From the NCBI GenBank assembly GCA_046302815.1, contig JBKCHO010000126.1, positions 1-28,618 on the forward strand: DNA of 28,618 bases, read 5' to 3'. The stretch is from JALRAP01 sp046302815 (lineage in GTDB: Bacteria; Bacteroidota; Bacteroidia; AKYH767-A; OLB10). Shown piece after piece: positions 1-7,914 of the stretch (its first letter is position 1; every line of letters begins with the position of its first letter). The notes under the pieces were generated by a model. That model worked only from the letters and a program-made list of their open reading frames with translations, searched no databases and had not been told where the DNA came from. Both the position numbers and the translations under genes were made by a program.

Positions 1-2
1 TG

Positions 3-317
3 ATCGCTTTGATACACCATGAACTTGGCGTTACCAACCGACCAGATATCAGTTTGGAGGAATCTGCCGTCCTTTTCGACAAACATGTTTCTGCGGCAAA
101 ATCTTTAATGGAGGACAAGAACCATGATTACGGCGAAGCTTGGCGTAAGATGCGCGTAAGTTCCATCACCGACTTGATATTGATGAAGCTTCTAAGGGTT
201 AAGCAAATTGAAGACAACGACGGAAATACGCTTATTTCGGAGGGTATTGATGCCAATTATTATGATATCATCAATTATGCCGTGTTTGCGTTGATAAAGT
301 CGGACGAGGGAAAGTAA
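3..317 (+). CDS. DUF1599 (nucleotide-modification-associated) protein, 3' part
   Basis: This is the C-terminal part of a gene that begins before the window; the frame is open to the left edge, so the TTG at position 9 is unlikely to be the real start. About 104 residues are visible. They resemble the DUF1599 domain (nucleotide-modification-associated domain 1), with the segment KNHDYGEAWRKMRVSS and a Y-Y-D-I-I-N-Y-A motif near the end. The family is often about 180 residues long, so roughly the last half to two thirds is present. The biochemical function is unknown. It lies 30 bases before the BT_3928-type gene, an order I recall from other Bacteroidota, which supports the assignment. Confidence 0.75.
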   Translation: MALIHHELGVTNRPDISLEESAVLFDKHVSAAKSLMEDKNHDYGEAWRKMRVSSITDLILMKLLRVKQIEDNDGNTLISEGIDANYYDIINYAVFALIKSDEGK

Positions 318-347
318 CAATTGTATTTTTAAATAAAATCTCAAGAA

Positions 348-1433
348 ATGAACAAGACAAACATTGTTTGGATTTTGAGGGTATTGGTTTTCGCCCTCTT
401 CGTTTTTTCAGCTATCGCCAAAATGTTTCCACTTTGGGCCTTTGAAAAGCAATTGGTCGACTTGGGACTTATGTCCTGGTGTAATGCAAATTACTTCGCA
501 CGAATTCTCATTGCCATAGAGCTTGCGCTTGGAATTGCCATCATTCAGCCCCATTTTCTCAAGCGCTTGGTATTACCCTCAACCATTTTGCTTTTAATCG
601 TTTTCTGCATTCATCTGGTCATTGAAATGGTAAAGCATGGAGCCATGAATGGGAACTGCGGTTGTTTCGGACAATTGGTTCCGATGACACCTTTGGAGGC
701 TTTCGTGAAGAACATTTTGACCTTGGGCATACTTTTCTACATCTATATTAATGTAAAAGACAAACCCTCAGGCCAAAACAGATTCTCTGTGTTGCTTGTC
801 ATTACTGCCATCAGTACCCTAGTCATGTTTATGCTGTTCCCTTTCTGTCCATGTCAGGAGAGCAGCTCAGCCACTTCTATAATTGATGAAACAGAGGTCC
901 TGGTTGAGGAGCTTGACACAACCATGACCCTTCCTGTCGAGTCTCCAACGGCCTCGGTTACGACTTCTGACACCGTTAAATTGGCAGCCGTTGATTCGAT
1001 TAAAGAAGATCCAGGACCTGCGCAGGTCAAATCGCGTTTCTCTGCCGACAATATTTTTGATGGCAAGAAAGTCAATCTTGATAAGGGTAGGAAAATCCTT
1101 TGCTTCTTTGCTCCAGGTTGTAACCATTGTCAGGATGCTGCCAAGGAATTAGCCGAGTTATCTAATGATCCCGATTTTCCCAAGGTCTACATATACTTCA
1201 TGGATGAGGAGTCGAGTAAGATTCCTGAATTTCATAAAATCGCAGGTAAACAATTCCCGTCCGTAGTATTGGACATTCCCAAATTTTGGACCTTGCTTGG
1301 TGCGGGATCCACTCCTGGTATTTTCTATATGTGGAACGGAAATATTATTAAAGATTTTGAGGGTACCGGCGATAATGCGTACAGTAAATCTAAGCTGCTC
1401 CAGCATGTTCACTCCAACAAAAAGGGTAAATAA
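348..1433 (+). CDS. BT_3928-type membrane protein: DoxX/MauE domain plus thioredoxin-like domain
   Basis: A 361-residue inner-membrane protein. Residues 1-135 form four hydrophobic segments of DoxX/MauE type and carry the NCGCFG cysteine motif (103-108). A fifth helix spans about 145-167 and ends in CPC. A low-complexity linker (about 170-230) leads to a thioredoxin-like domain (235-361) with FFAPGCNHC (active-site C258-x-x-C261) and a probable cis-proline at STPG (P323). Known relatives, such as Bacteroides BT_3928, are uncharacterised. The fold suggests electron transfer across the membrane or periplasmic disulfide chemistry, which is inference. It sits in a head-to-tail run with the DUF1599, ABC permease and tpiA genes, and the next start is only 6 bases past its stop. 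Confidence 0.85.
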   Translation: MNKTNIVWILRVLVFALFVFSAIAKMFPLWAFEKQLVDLGLMSWCNANYFARILIAIELALGIAIIQPHFLKRLVLPSTILLLIVFCIHLVIEMVKHGAMNGNCGCFGQLVPMTPLEAFVKNILTLGILFYIYINVKDKPSGQNRFSVLLVITAISTLVMFMLFPFCPCQESSSATSIIDETEVLVEELDTTMTLPVESPTASVTTSDTVKLAAVDSIKEDPGPAQVKSRFSADNIFDGKKVNLDKGRKILCFFAPGCNHCQDAAKELAELSNDPDFPKVYIYFMDEESSKIPEFHKIAGKQFPSVVLDIPKFWTLLGAGSTPGIFYMWNGNIIKDFEGTGDNAYSKSKLLQHVHSNKKGK

Positions 1434-1439
1434 GCTATT

Positions 1440-2522
1440 GTGACCCGAATCAAATTCTTCCTTCGAAAATTTACCAGCGGTTTGCTGGTGATGCTTGGAG
1501 TGGTTAGTTTGGTTTTTGTGATTTTCAATTTACTTCCTGGTGATCCTGCAAGAATGATGCTTGGACAGAGGGCGGATGTTCAAAGTATTGAGAAAATCAA
1601 CCGGGAGTTGGGTTTAGACCAGCCTGCGATAAACCGCTTTCTAGTGTACTTGAACGACCTATCACCAATTTCAGTCCTCGATCGTTCGAACCAGGAATCC
1701 CGAATATTTGCCGACTCGAGTAAATATGGTTCGATGTTGCAATTGATCCCAATCGGTGAGAAGGCTATTTACTTAAAAGGGCCCTACTTGAGAAGATCCT
1801 ATCAATCGAATCGTTTGGTATGGGACATAATGCTCGACTCCTTGTTGGGCACAATTGTGCTGTCTATTGCCGCGCTCCTTTTTGCTTGCTGCTTGGGCAT
1901 CCCTCTGGGTGTTTGGTCAGCCTTGAACAAGGGTGGCATCATTGATAATTCGGTTGGTCTATTAGCAGTTACTGGTATGGCATTGCCCTCATTTTTTGCG
2001 GCAGTCATTGTTGCTTGGTTATTTGGATTTGTTTGGTCCGATTTTACTGGATTGGAAATGACTGGAGGGCTTTATACGGTTGATCCATTCAATGGCCCTG
2101 TATTGACTTGGAAAAACCTGCTGCTTCCCGCATTTACCTTGGGTATCCGACCACTCTCCGTAATCGTTCAACTGACCCGGGGTTCTATGTTGGATGTATT
2201 ATCTATGGATTATGTACGAACCGCAAAAGCCAAAGGCTTATCTGGAATGGGAGTGGTTTTTCGCCACGCGCTTAGAAATGCTTTGAATCCTGTTTTGACT
2301 GCGGTGTCCGGATGGTTTGGCTCCCTTTTGGCTGGAGCCGTTTTCATAGAATATGTTTTCAATTGGAAGGGTATCGGCAAAGTCACTGTTGATAGTTTGG
2401 AGAGCTATGATTTACCAGTGGTAATGGGATCGGTAATCGTTGTATCCTGTTTCTTCATAATCATTAATATTGCAGTGGACTTGCTTTATGGAGTGTTGGA
2501 TCCTAGGGTGAGGACGGTTTGA
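1440..2522 (+). CDS. ABC transporter permease, OppB/DppB type
   Basis: A 360-residue inner-membrane permease of the peptide/nickel importer class (BPD_transp_1). The N-terminus has the usual first helix followed by NLLPGDPARMMLGQRAD. A long external loop (about 35-125) separates helix 1 from the core helices (about 129-352). The EAA loop that contacts the ATPase is seen at about 256-290 (YVRTAKAKGL, then RHALRNALNPV). The conserved ending DPRVR is present. The start is GTG, 6 bases after the upstream stop; no ATG near the N-terminus would keep the first helix. No partner permease, ATPase or binding protein is in the window, so the rest of the transporter is either encoded elsewhere or this is a lone permease. 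The substrate cannot be told from sequence. Confidence 0.92.
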   Translation: MTRIKFFLRKFTSGLLVMLGVVSLVFVIFNLLPGDPARMMLGQRADVQSIEKINRELGLDQPAINRFLVYLNDLSPISVLDRSNQESRIFADSSKYGSMLQLIPIGEKAIYLKGPYLRRSYQSNRLVWDIMLDSLLGTIVLSIAALLFACCLGIPLGVWSALNKGGIIDNSVGLLAVTGMALPSFFAAVIVAWLFGFVWSDFTGLEMTGGLYTVDPFNGPVLTWKNLLLPAFTLGIRPLSVIVQLTRGSMLDVLSMDYVRTAKAKGLSGMGVVFRHALRNALNPVLTAVSGWFGSLLAGAVFIEYVFNWKGIGKVTVDSLESYDLPVVMGSVIVVSCFFIIINIAVDLLYGVLDPRVRTV

Positions 2523-2542
2523 TGATACAATAACGATACGAA

Positions 2543-3301
2543 ATGAGGAAACGCATTCTTGCTGGAAATTGGAAGATGAATTGTGATAGGGAAGAGGCAT
2601 TGTCTTTGGCTACTGAAGTCATGGGCATGGTGGAGGATGAATATCGTGGCGACGCCGAGGTCGTGTTGTTTCCATCCTTCGTACATATTCAAGGTTTGTC
2701 GCGCTTAACGGAGAAATCAAAAATCCAGATTGGTGCTCAAAACTGTTCAACCGAATCCACCGGTGCTTACACCGGAGAGGTTTCAGCTAGCATGATTAAA
2801 TCCGTTGGTGCCACGCATGTTATCATTGGCCATTCTGAAAGGAGGAGTTATTTTGACGAATCTCCTTTTGATTTATCAGCGAAGATTTCGCAAGCGCTTC
2901 ATTCGGATCTAACTGTCATATATTGTGTGGGTGAAACCCTGGAGCAACGAAAAAATTCCGATCACTTTTCTGTTGTGGAGGCTCAACTCAGGGACTGCCT
3001 TTTTCATTTGGAAGACTCCAAATGGAGTAGGCTAGTGGTAGCGTATGAACCTGTTTGGGCTATAGGAACTGGACTCACGGCTACACCAGACCAGGCACAG
3101 GAAATGCACGGTTTCATCAGACAATCCGTATCGGCCAGTAAGGGGCATTCCATTGCTGTTGGACTGAGTATTCTGTATGGTGGAAGTTGTAATGAATCCA
3201 ATGCCGCACAAATTTTTTCTTTGAAAGATGTAGATGGAGGACTTATAGGAGGGGCATCCTTGAAATCAAGGTCTTTTGTGAATATTCTAAAGTGCCTATA
3301 A
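2543..3301 (+). CDS. tpiA: Triosephosphate isomerase
   Basis: Interconverts dihydroxyacetone phosphate and glyceraldehyde 3-phosphate in glycolysis and gluconeogenesis, in the cytoplasm. The 252 residues match the usual family length. Catalytic residues are all visible: N9 and K11 in AGNWKMN, H97 in IGHSERR, and E169 in AYEPVWAIGTG, where the following residues form the mobile loop. The phosphate-binding YGGSC and GGLIGGASL segments are also intact. It starts 20 bases after the ABC permease stop and is probably read with the upstream genes. It converges with the minus-strand oxidase gene, leaving 19 bases between the two stop codons. Confidence 0.97.
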   Translation: MRKRILAGNWKMNCDREEALSLATEVMGMVEDEYRGDAEVVLFPSFVHIQGLSRLTEKSKIQIGAQNCSTESTGAYTGEVSASMIKSVGATHVIIGHSERRSYFDESPFDLSAKISQALHSDLTVIYCVGETLEQRKNSDHFSVVEAQLRDCLFHLEDSKWSRLVVAYEPVWAIGTGLTATPDQAQEMHGFIRQSVSASKGHSIAVGLSILYGGSCNESNAAQIFSLKDVDGGLIGGASLKSRSFVNILKCL

Positions 3302-3317
3302 GGTTTTTCGCAACCTT
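3300..3317. terminator. Weak hairpin between convergent tpiA and cox3 genes
   Basis: A 6-bp inverted repeat, AAGGTT and AACCTT around the loop TTTCGC, fills the short gap between two converging stop codons. It has no clear T-run on either strand, so it is at most a weak bidirectional terminator. Confidence 0.3.
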
Positions 3318-3320
3318 GAT

Positions 3321-3956
3321 TTAAAACTGGAAGGTCAGCAAAAACATGAAGTAAAGGGCAATCCAAAGACCATCAACAAAATGCCAATAAGTAGTGATCA
3401 AGTCTAATTTGGTAAGGTTGTTCTTGTCCGATAAATAAAGCAAAGACCCGGCTAGATCGGTTTTCAATCCAGATAATGAATACATAATGTGTATTAGATA
3501 GGCCATACCACCCAATACATGCACAAAATGAAGTCCACTGATTACATACAAGTAAGCAACTCCAGGGGTGGATTGTAAAAACATACCTTTTTCCACCATT
3601 TGAATCCAACCCCAGATCTGGCATACCGTAAAAATCATTCCCAGTAAAAAGGTAATTTGAAGTCTAGAGCGCAAGCCCTTGATCCGATCTTCTTTGAATT
3701 TCCTTTTGGAAGAGGATAAGGCAAAGCTGCTGAGCAGCAAAAAGACAGTGCTGAATGCAAATGCAGCAGGCATTCGGAAGCTATCGATGGTTTGGTTCTT
3801 TACCATCGTAGCAACATAAAGTGCTGAAACGGCAATGAACAGGATGGTACTCCCCGTAATAGTCAACAACAGAAGTGTTTTCAAAGGATTCATCCTTTCC
3901 ACTCGCTCTAAAGTGGAATGGACTGTTTTAGATTCCTGAGTTGGGTCTGTTTTCAT
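3321..3956 (-). CDS. Cytochrome c oxidase subunit III (heme-copper oxidase family)
   Basis: A 211-residue inner-membrane protein with five predicted helices (about 26-51, 62-82, 98-120, 133-158 and 187-209). That count fits the shorter subunit III form of bacterial heme-copper oxidases. Family signatures are GLHFVHVLGG in helix 4 and YWHFVDGLWIALYF in the last helix. The ATG at 3956 is chosen over an in-frame TTG at 3971. It is the last gene of the minus-strand run. No subunit I, II or IV gene is nearby, so it is separated from the rest of its complex, or it is an accessory copy of a subunit III encoded elsewhere. Confidence 0.88.
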   Translation of the reverse strand: MKTDPTQESKTVHSTLERVERMNPLKTLLLLTITGSTILFIAVSALYVATMVKNQTIDSFRMPAAFAFSTVFLLLSSFALSSSKRKFKEDRIKGLRSRLQITFLLGMIFTVCQIWGWIQMVEKGMFLQSTPGVAYLYVISGLHFVHVLGGMAYLIHIMYSLSGLKTDLAGSLLYLSDKNNLTKLDLITTYWHFVDGLWIALYFMFLLTFQF

Positions 3957-3996
3957 TTTGATGCTAAACAAAAGACAACTACCGGGGTCGAATTGT

Positions 3997-4590
3997 TTAC
4001 CGCAAGGGCATTAGGGCCTTTAAAAAATCGAAGCGACCTTCACCCTTTTTGTCAGGAAAAACACCAAGGCGTGTTTTTCGAATGTCCTCTATCGTGTAAA
4101 ATGCATTTGGAATGTGCTTGTTTATAAGTTCTTCGAGCACAACCATATCTTTTCGGTTCATGGTGATATAAACAACGGTAACCGGTCCCTGGGATCCCCG
4201 TGCATCCATAAGGGTAACTCCCATACCTTGCCTATACAAGTCATCTACCAAACTTTTCGTTTCTGATTTGGTGAAAATTCTGACCAATTGTTTGCCCAGG
4301 GCAAGTCTTTCTTCTATTCTTAAGCCCAGGAATATGCCATTGGCGTACCCGGCAGCAAAACCGATATAGCAGGCGACATTATGCAGGTTATTTAGTACGG
4401 TGCTGATGGCTACCAGCCACAGTAAGACCTCGAAAAAGCCGATGATGGGAACCACATTCCTGATGTTCCTTGCAATGAATACATTCCTCAGGGTTGCTAA
4501 AGTCACATCGCAAGACCGTGAAAGGAAAATCAGCAGGGGCAGAACGACCCATTCGAACCAAAAGGAATCCATCGAAACCAAAAATGTCAT
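3997..4590 (-). CDS. UPF0316 (DUF5698/DUF2179) membrane protein
   Basis: A 197-residue protein of the YebE/UPF0316 type. The N-terminal half (about 13-93) has three hydrophobic segments with the conserved pattern SRSCDVTLATLRNVFIARN. The C-terminal half holds a DUF2179-like soluble domain with the motif GMGVTLMDARGSQGPVTVVY, a small fold also found at the end of YitT proteins, where a ligand-binding role has been proposed. The function is unknown. Its ATG overlaps the upstream sirtuin stop as ATGA, so the two are probably translationally coupled. Confidence 0.87.
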   Translation of the reverse strand: MTFLVSMDSFWFEWVVLPLLIFLSRSCDVTLATLRNVFIARNIRNVVPIIGFFEVLLWLVAISTVLNNLHNVACYIGFAAGYANGIFLGLRIEERLALGKQLVRIFTKSETKSLVDDLYRQGMGVTLMDARGSQGPVTVVYITMNRKDMVVLEELINKHIPNAFYTIEDIRKTRLGVFPDKKGEGRFDFLKALMPLR

Positions 4591-5294
4591 ATGCCCAATT
4601 GAATCAGTCTGTCTGCTAGTTCGGGTAATGCTAATCCCGCTTTTTGAGGAATCACTTCCAGCTGGTGTACTCCTGAAATCGGTTTAGCATTCGGGTCGAC
4701 ATAGTATTTGGCGCATCCAGTAGGAGCCTGCGTCGTCAGGCCAGCGGCAGGGTAAACTTCTAAGGAGGTGCCTACTATGATGAAGCAGTCGGCGCTTCTT
4801 ACTACCTCCAAAGCTGTTTCCATCATAGGTACAGATTCTCCGAACCAGACGATGTGAGGTCTGAGCCTCGATCCAAGTTCACATTTTGAATCTGCGGTGA
4901 GTTCCCAACCTTCAATATCATAAACAAGATTGTTATTCTTGGTGCTTCGGCTTTTCATGATTTCGCCATGAAGGTGTAATACTTTGGAGGATCCGGCCCG
5001 TTCATGTAAATCATCAATGTTTTGGGTGATGATGGTAACATCGAATTCCTTTTCCAACTTAGCCAATGCTGCATGTCCATCATTGGGTTTTGCTCCCATT
5101 ATCTGTTTTCTCCGGTCGTTGTAAAAGCGAGTAACCAAGTCGGGGTTAGCCCTCCATGCCTCTGGTGTCGCAACATCGTAGATGTCATATTCCTCCCATA
5201 ATCCACCAGAATCCCTGAAGGTTTTGATACCACTCTCGGCACTGATGCCAGCTCCTGTAAAAACGACAATATGTCCTTTGGTTGAATTGGTCAT
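4587..5294 (-). CDS. cobB: Sir2-family NAD-dependent protein deacylase, class III
   Basis: A 235-residue NAD-dependent protein lysine deacylase. NAD-binding motifs are GAGISAESGIKTFR (14-27), TQNIDDLHERAG (90-101) and GTSLEVYPAA (175-184); the catalytic histidine is H109 in HLHGE. Y58 and R61 (FYNDRR) form the Y-x-x-R pair that defines class III sirtuins and favours desuccinylation or demalonylation. The usual four zinc cysteines are missing; only C138 remains in that region. I recall the same loss in other Bacteroidota relatives. Of two in-frame ATGs, 5294 is preferred: it forms an ATGA overlap with the fmt stop and has GGAGG 5 bases upstream, which is notable because Bacteroidota rarely use Shine-Dalgarno sites. 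The alternative start is 5306. Confidence 0.92.
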   Translation of the reverse strand: MTNSTKGHIVVFTGAGISAESGIKTFRDSGGLWEEYDIYDVATPEAWRANPDLVTRFYNDRRKQIMGAKPNDGHAALAKLEKEFDVTIITQNIDDLHERAGSSKVLHLHGEIMKSRSTKNNNLVYDIEGWELTADSKCELGSRLRPHIVWFGESVPMMETALEVVRSADCFIIVGTSLEVYPAAGLTTQAPTGCAKYYVDPNAKPISGVHQLEVIPQKAGLALPELADRLIQLGI

Positions 5295-6244
5295 ATAAGC
5301 CTCCATCCGCTGATGTCGTTACCTCTAAGGAAATCGGCCGAGAGCATTTTTTTCTTTCCTTCTAGTTGTATTTCGATGATTTCAATCGAGCCCTCGCCAC
5401 AAGTTACATGCAGATGATTTCCCGTATTAACCATCGTACCGGGGTCCCCATTAGTCTCAACTTGGTTCGGCCTAGTTCGATGGATTTTCAGAACTGCAAT
5501 TGTCCCATCCTTTTTTATTGCTTTAGTAAAGGATCCGGGATAGGGACACAATCCCCTCACTTGATTGTGAATTTCATTTGATCCACGACGCCAATTAATT
5601 TGGCAATCGCTAGAGAAGATTTTTGGGGCATTTGGTAACGACTCCTTGTCTGGATTCAAAAGATCCTGATCGATCATGATAGCAGTACCATCCTCCAAGG
5701 AGTTCAGGGTCTTCGATATCAAATCGGCACCCATGTGCATCAATCGGTCGTGAAGCTCTCCAGCCGTCTCATCCGGTCCGATGTTCGTTTTTGACTGCAT
5801 CAGAATCCGGCCTGTATCTATCTCATGCTTCAACTGAAAGGTGCTAACACCAGTTTCCGTTTCACCATTCATTATTGCTCGATTGATTGGCGCTGCACCT
5901 CTGTATTTGGGCAGGAGGGAGGAATGTACATTGTAAGAGCCCAGTCGTGGCATATTCCAAACCGATTCGGGAAGCATGCGGAAGGCAACAATGACAAACA
6001 AATCGGCTTGCAGGGAGTTTAATGTTTTTATGAAATCGATATCACCCAACTTTGATGGTTGCATGATAGGTATGCCATGTTTTTCGGCGCATTCCTTAAC
6101 GGGAGTTTTTTTGATTTGCAGACCGCGGCCGGAGGGCTTGTCTGGAGCCGTTACAACCCCAAGCAATTGATGACCATCGTTTATCAGTCGCACCAAAGAG
6201 GGTACTGCAAAATCTGGTGTGCCGAAGAAAACGATACGGAACAT
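5291..6244 (-). CDS. fmt: Methionyl-tRNA formyltransferase
   Basis: Transfers a formyl group from 10-formyl-tetrahydrofolate to the methionine on initiator tRNA, giving fMet-tRNA for translation initiation. The protein has 317 residues, a normal length. The N-terminal formyltransferase domain shows FFGTPDFAVPSL, the tRNA-contacting loop around SGRGLQIKKTPV, and the active site N105-x-H107 (SYNVHSSLLPKYRGAAPI) with D143 (EIDTG). The C-terminal domain (about 206-310) starts at INWRRGSNEIHNQVRGL. It begins 2 bases after the stop of the small lipoprotein gene and overlaps the sirtuin start, so it lies inside a tight operon. No def gene is adjacent. Confidence 0.96.
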   Translation of the reverse strand: MFRIVFFGTPDFAVPSLVRLINDGHQLLGVVTAPDKPSGRGLQIKKTPVKECAEKHGIPIMQPSKLGDIDFIKTLNSLQADLFVIVAFRMLPESVWNMPRLGSYNVHSSLLPKYRGAAPINRAIMNGETETGVSTFQLKHEIDTGRILMQSKTNIGPDETAGELHDRLMHMGADLISKTLNSLEDGTAIMIDQDLLNPDKESLPNAPKIFSSDCQINWRRGSNEIHNQVRGLCPYPGSFTKAIKKDGTIAVLKIHRTRPNQVETNGDPGTMVNTGNHLHVTCGEGSIEIIEIQLEGKKKMLSADFLRGNDISGWRLI

Positions 6245-6246
6245 GG

Positions 6247-6561
6247 TTATTTGATGGGATTCTTAACGGTTGATAGTTCCACAAGTTTACCTTTCATGCA
6301 TACCGAGTTTGCCTTGGAGGGTTTGTAGGATATGTATAAAACCATCCCGTTTTTCTTGAATTCGTTTTCCAAATTCATGGGTTCCAAAAATGTACCGTCC
6401 TCCAGTTTTAGTAAATGATTGCAACCATCCAGCTCCGACATGTCAACCACCGTGGCTTTGATCAAACCTGAGTAATCTGTCGTAGCATCTTTTTGATTCT
6501 TGCAACCACCAAACACAAAGCCTATTATCAGAGTAGCTCTTATTGCAAAATTAAGAATCAT
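6247..6561 (-). CDS. Small hypothetical lipoprotein
   Basis: A 104-residue protein. A short signal sequence ends in the lipobox-like FGGC, so C20 is the likely lipidated residue and the mature protein is about 85 residues, anchored in the envelope. The mature part contains DGCNHLLKLEDGTFLEPMNL and YKPSKANSVCMKGKLVEL, with two cysteines that could form a disulfide. I recall similar short Bacteroidota lipoproteins of unknown function. The ATG at 6561 is chosen because it gives an ATGA overlap with the MATE stop and a well-placed signal peptide; an upstream in-frame start at 6579 lies inside the MATE gene. Confidence 0.75.
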   Translation of the reverse strand: MILNFAIRATLIIGFVFGGCKNQKDATTDYSGLIKATVVDMSELDGCNHLLKLEDGTFLEPMNLENEFKKNGMVLYISYKPSKANSVCMKGKLVELSTVKNPIK

Positions 6562-7889
6562 ATGCGGTTGTTTTTCCATTTTCCAGTTCTTAAGTAGATG
6601 TAGGAGAACAATCCCATCATGGACCAGTAAAATACCTCAGAGAACCAAACCCATTCGATGGAGGCTTTTAGTACGATGGCACAAATGTAAACATACAATA
6701 GGTAGATGAGTATGTTGGATACCTCGATTACCATGGCCGCACCAGTTGATCCGCTTCCAGAAACGGTGCTCAACAATATGATACTGATAGAAAACAGGAA
6801 CATGGCTCCGGCAATGATGTAATAACAACCCATTGCGTTATCAATAGTGGTGGCGTTGGAGGTTGAAATCGATAGAACTGCCTTTGGACTGATCATCATC
6901 AACAGGAATAAGATGGTACTGGTAAGTAGTGCGAGTTTGATGATTCTTTTTACCAATGTGGATACCTGATCATGGAGTCCTTGTCCGAGCAAGTTGCTAA
7001 CCATGCTATTTGTAGCCGCGGCAAATCCCCATACGGGTGTCATCATGATCATGTAGGTTGCCCTGATGATATTTGAGATGGCGAGTTCATGCTCTCCCAT
7101 ATGTTCAATCAATACGAAAAAGAGAAACCAAGCTCCCATTGAAACCAGGTTTTGCAATACAACCGGCGATGAAAGGTTCCAAATGGATTTTATTCTGGAA
7201 ATGGAAATGAATTCGAAACGAAACAAGAAAAACTCTTTAAATTCATGTTTGCGGGCACAGTATAATACTAAGAACAAGAGCGCTACAGCCTCAGAAATAA
7301 CTGAAGCCAATGCTGCCCCTTTTATGCCCATTTCCGGAAAACCGTATTTGCCGAAAATCAACAGATAGTCAAGTGCAGCATTTAGAGCCAGCATGATGAT
7401 AGCCGTATAGGTAATAATACGGGTTTGTCCAATAGCAATGAAAAATGATCGGAAGGAAATGGTAACAAAGGCAAATAGGATCCCAAAACTACGTGTAGAC
7501 ATATAGTCATTCGAGGACTTTATGATACCGTCAGAGCTAAGGATGTTCTCGAAGAAAATAGGCGTCAGGAAATACATTCCAACAGAAAAAACGACAGAGG
7601 ATGAGGCTAAAATCAGAAAACCGTTATCGAAAATTCTGCCTATCTCTTTTCTGTCACCTTCACCTGCTCTTCGTGACATCAAAATTTGTATGCCCGTACC
7701 TAGAGAAAAGGCTATCATTACCACTACGAAGTAGAATATTGTGGTTAGGGCCATAGATGCTAACTCGGTTTCCCCAAGCCTCGCAACAAATGCCGTATCA
7801 GTCAGGTTCAGCAATGTATTGGCCAAGCCTCCTAAAATGATAGGGTAGGATAGCTCCCAAATGGATTTATAGTCGTTGCTGGCCTTCAT
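6558..7889 (-). CDS. MATE family efflux transporter
   Basis: A 443-residue inner-membrane antiporter with about twelve hydrophobic helices in two similar halves. The N-terminus has the family pattern SYPIILGGLANTLLNLTDTA then LGETELASMALT, and the second half begins around LSSPVVLQNLVSMGAW. MATE proteins export drugs or metabolites in exchange for Na+ or H+; the substrate and ion cannot be told here. It lies 25 bases downstream of the GNAT gene and overlaps the lipoprotein start, so it belongs to the seven-gene minus-strand run. Confidence 0.95.
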   Translation of the reverse strand: MKASNDYKSIWELSYPIILGGLANTLLNLTDTAFVARLGETELASMALTTIFYFVVVMIAFSLGTGIQILMSRRAGEGDRKEIGRIFDNGFLILASSSVVFSVGMYFLTPIFFENILSSDGIIKSSNDYMSTRSFGILFAFVTISFRSFFIAIGQTRIITYTAIIMLALNAALDYLLIFGKYGFPEMGIKGAALASVISEAVALLFLVLYCARKHEFKEFFLFRFEFISISRIKSIWNLSSPVVLQNLVSMGAWFLFFVLIEHMGEHELAISNIIRATYMIMMTPVWGFAAATNSMVSNLLGQGLHDQVSTLVKRIIKLALLTSTILFLLMMISPKAVLSISTSNATTIDNAMGCYYIIAGAMFLFSISIILLSTVSGSGSTGAAMVIEVSNILIYLLYVYICAIVLKASIEWVWFSEVFYWSMMGLFSYIYLRTGKWKNNRI

Positions 7890-7914
7890 AAAAAAACAAA
7901 TCTACTCTTCAATA

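Noticed and set aside
3004..3366. 120-residue minus-strand reading frame over the tpiA end
   Set aside because: It is antisense to the well-supported tpiA and cox3 coding ends and has no family features.
6059..6328. 89-residue plus-strand frame over the fmt start
   Set aside because: It is antisense to the fmt and lipoprotein genes, both of which are well supported.
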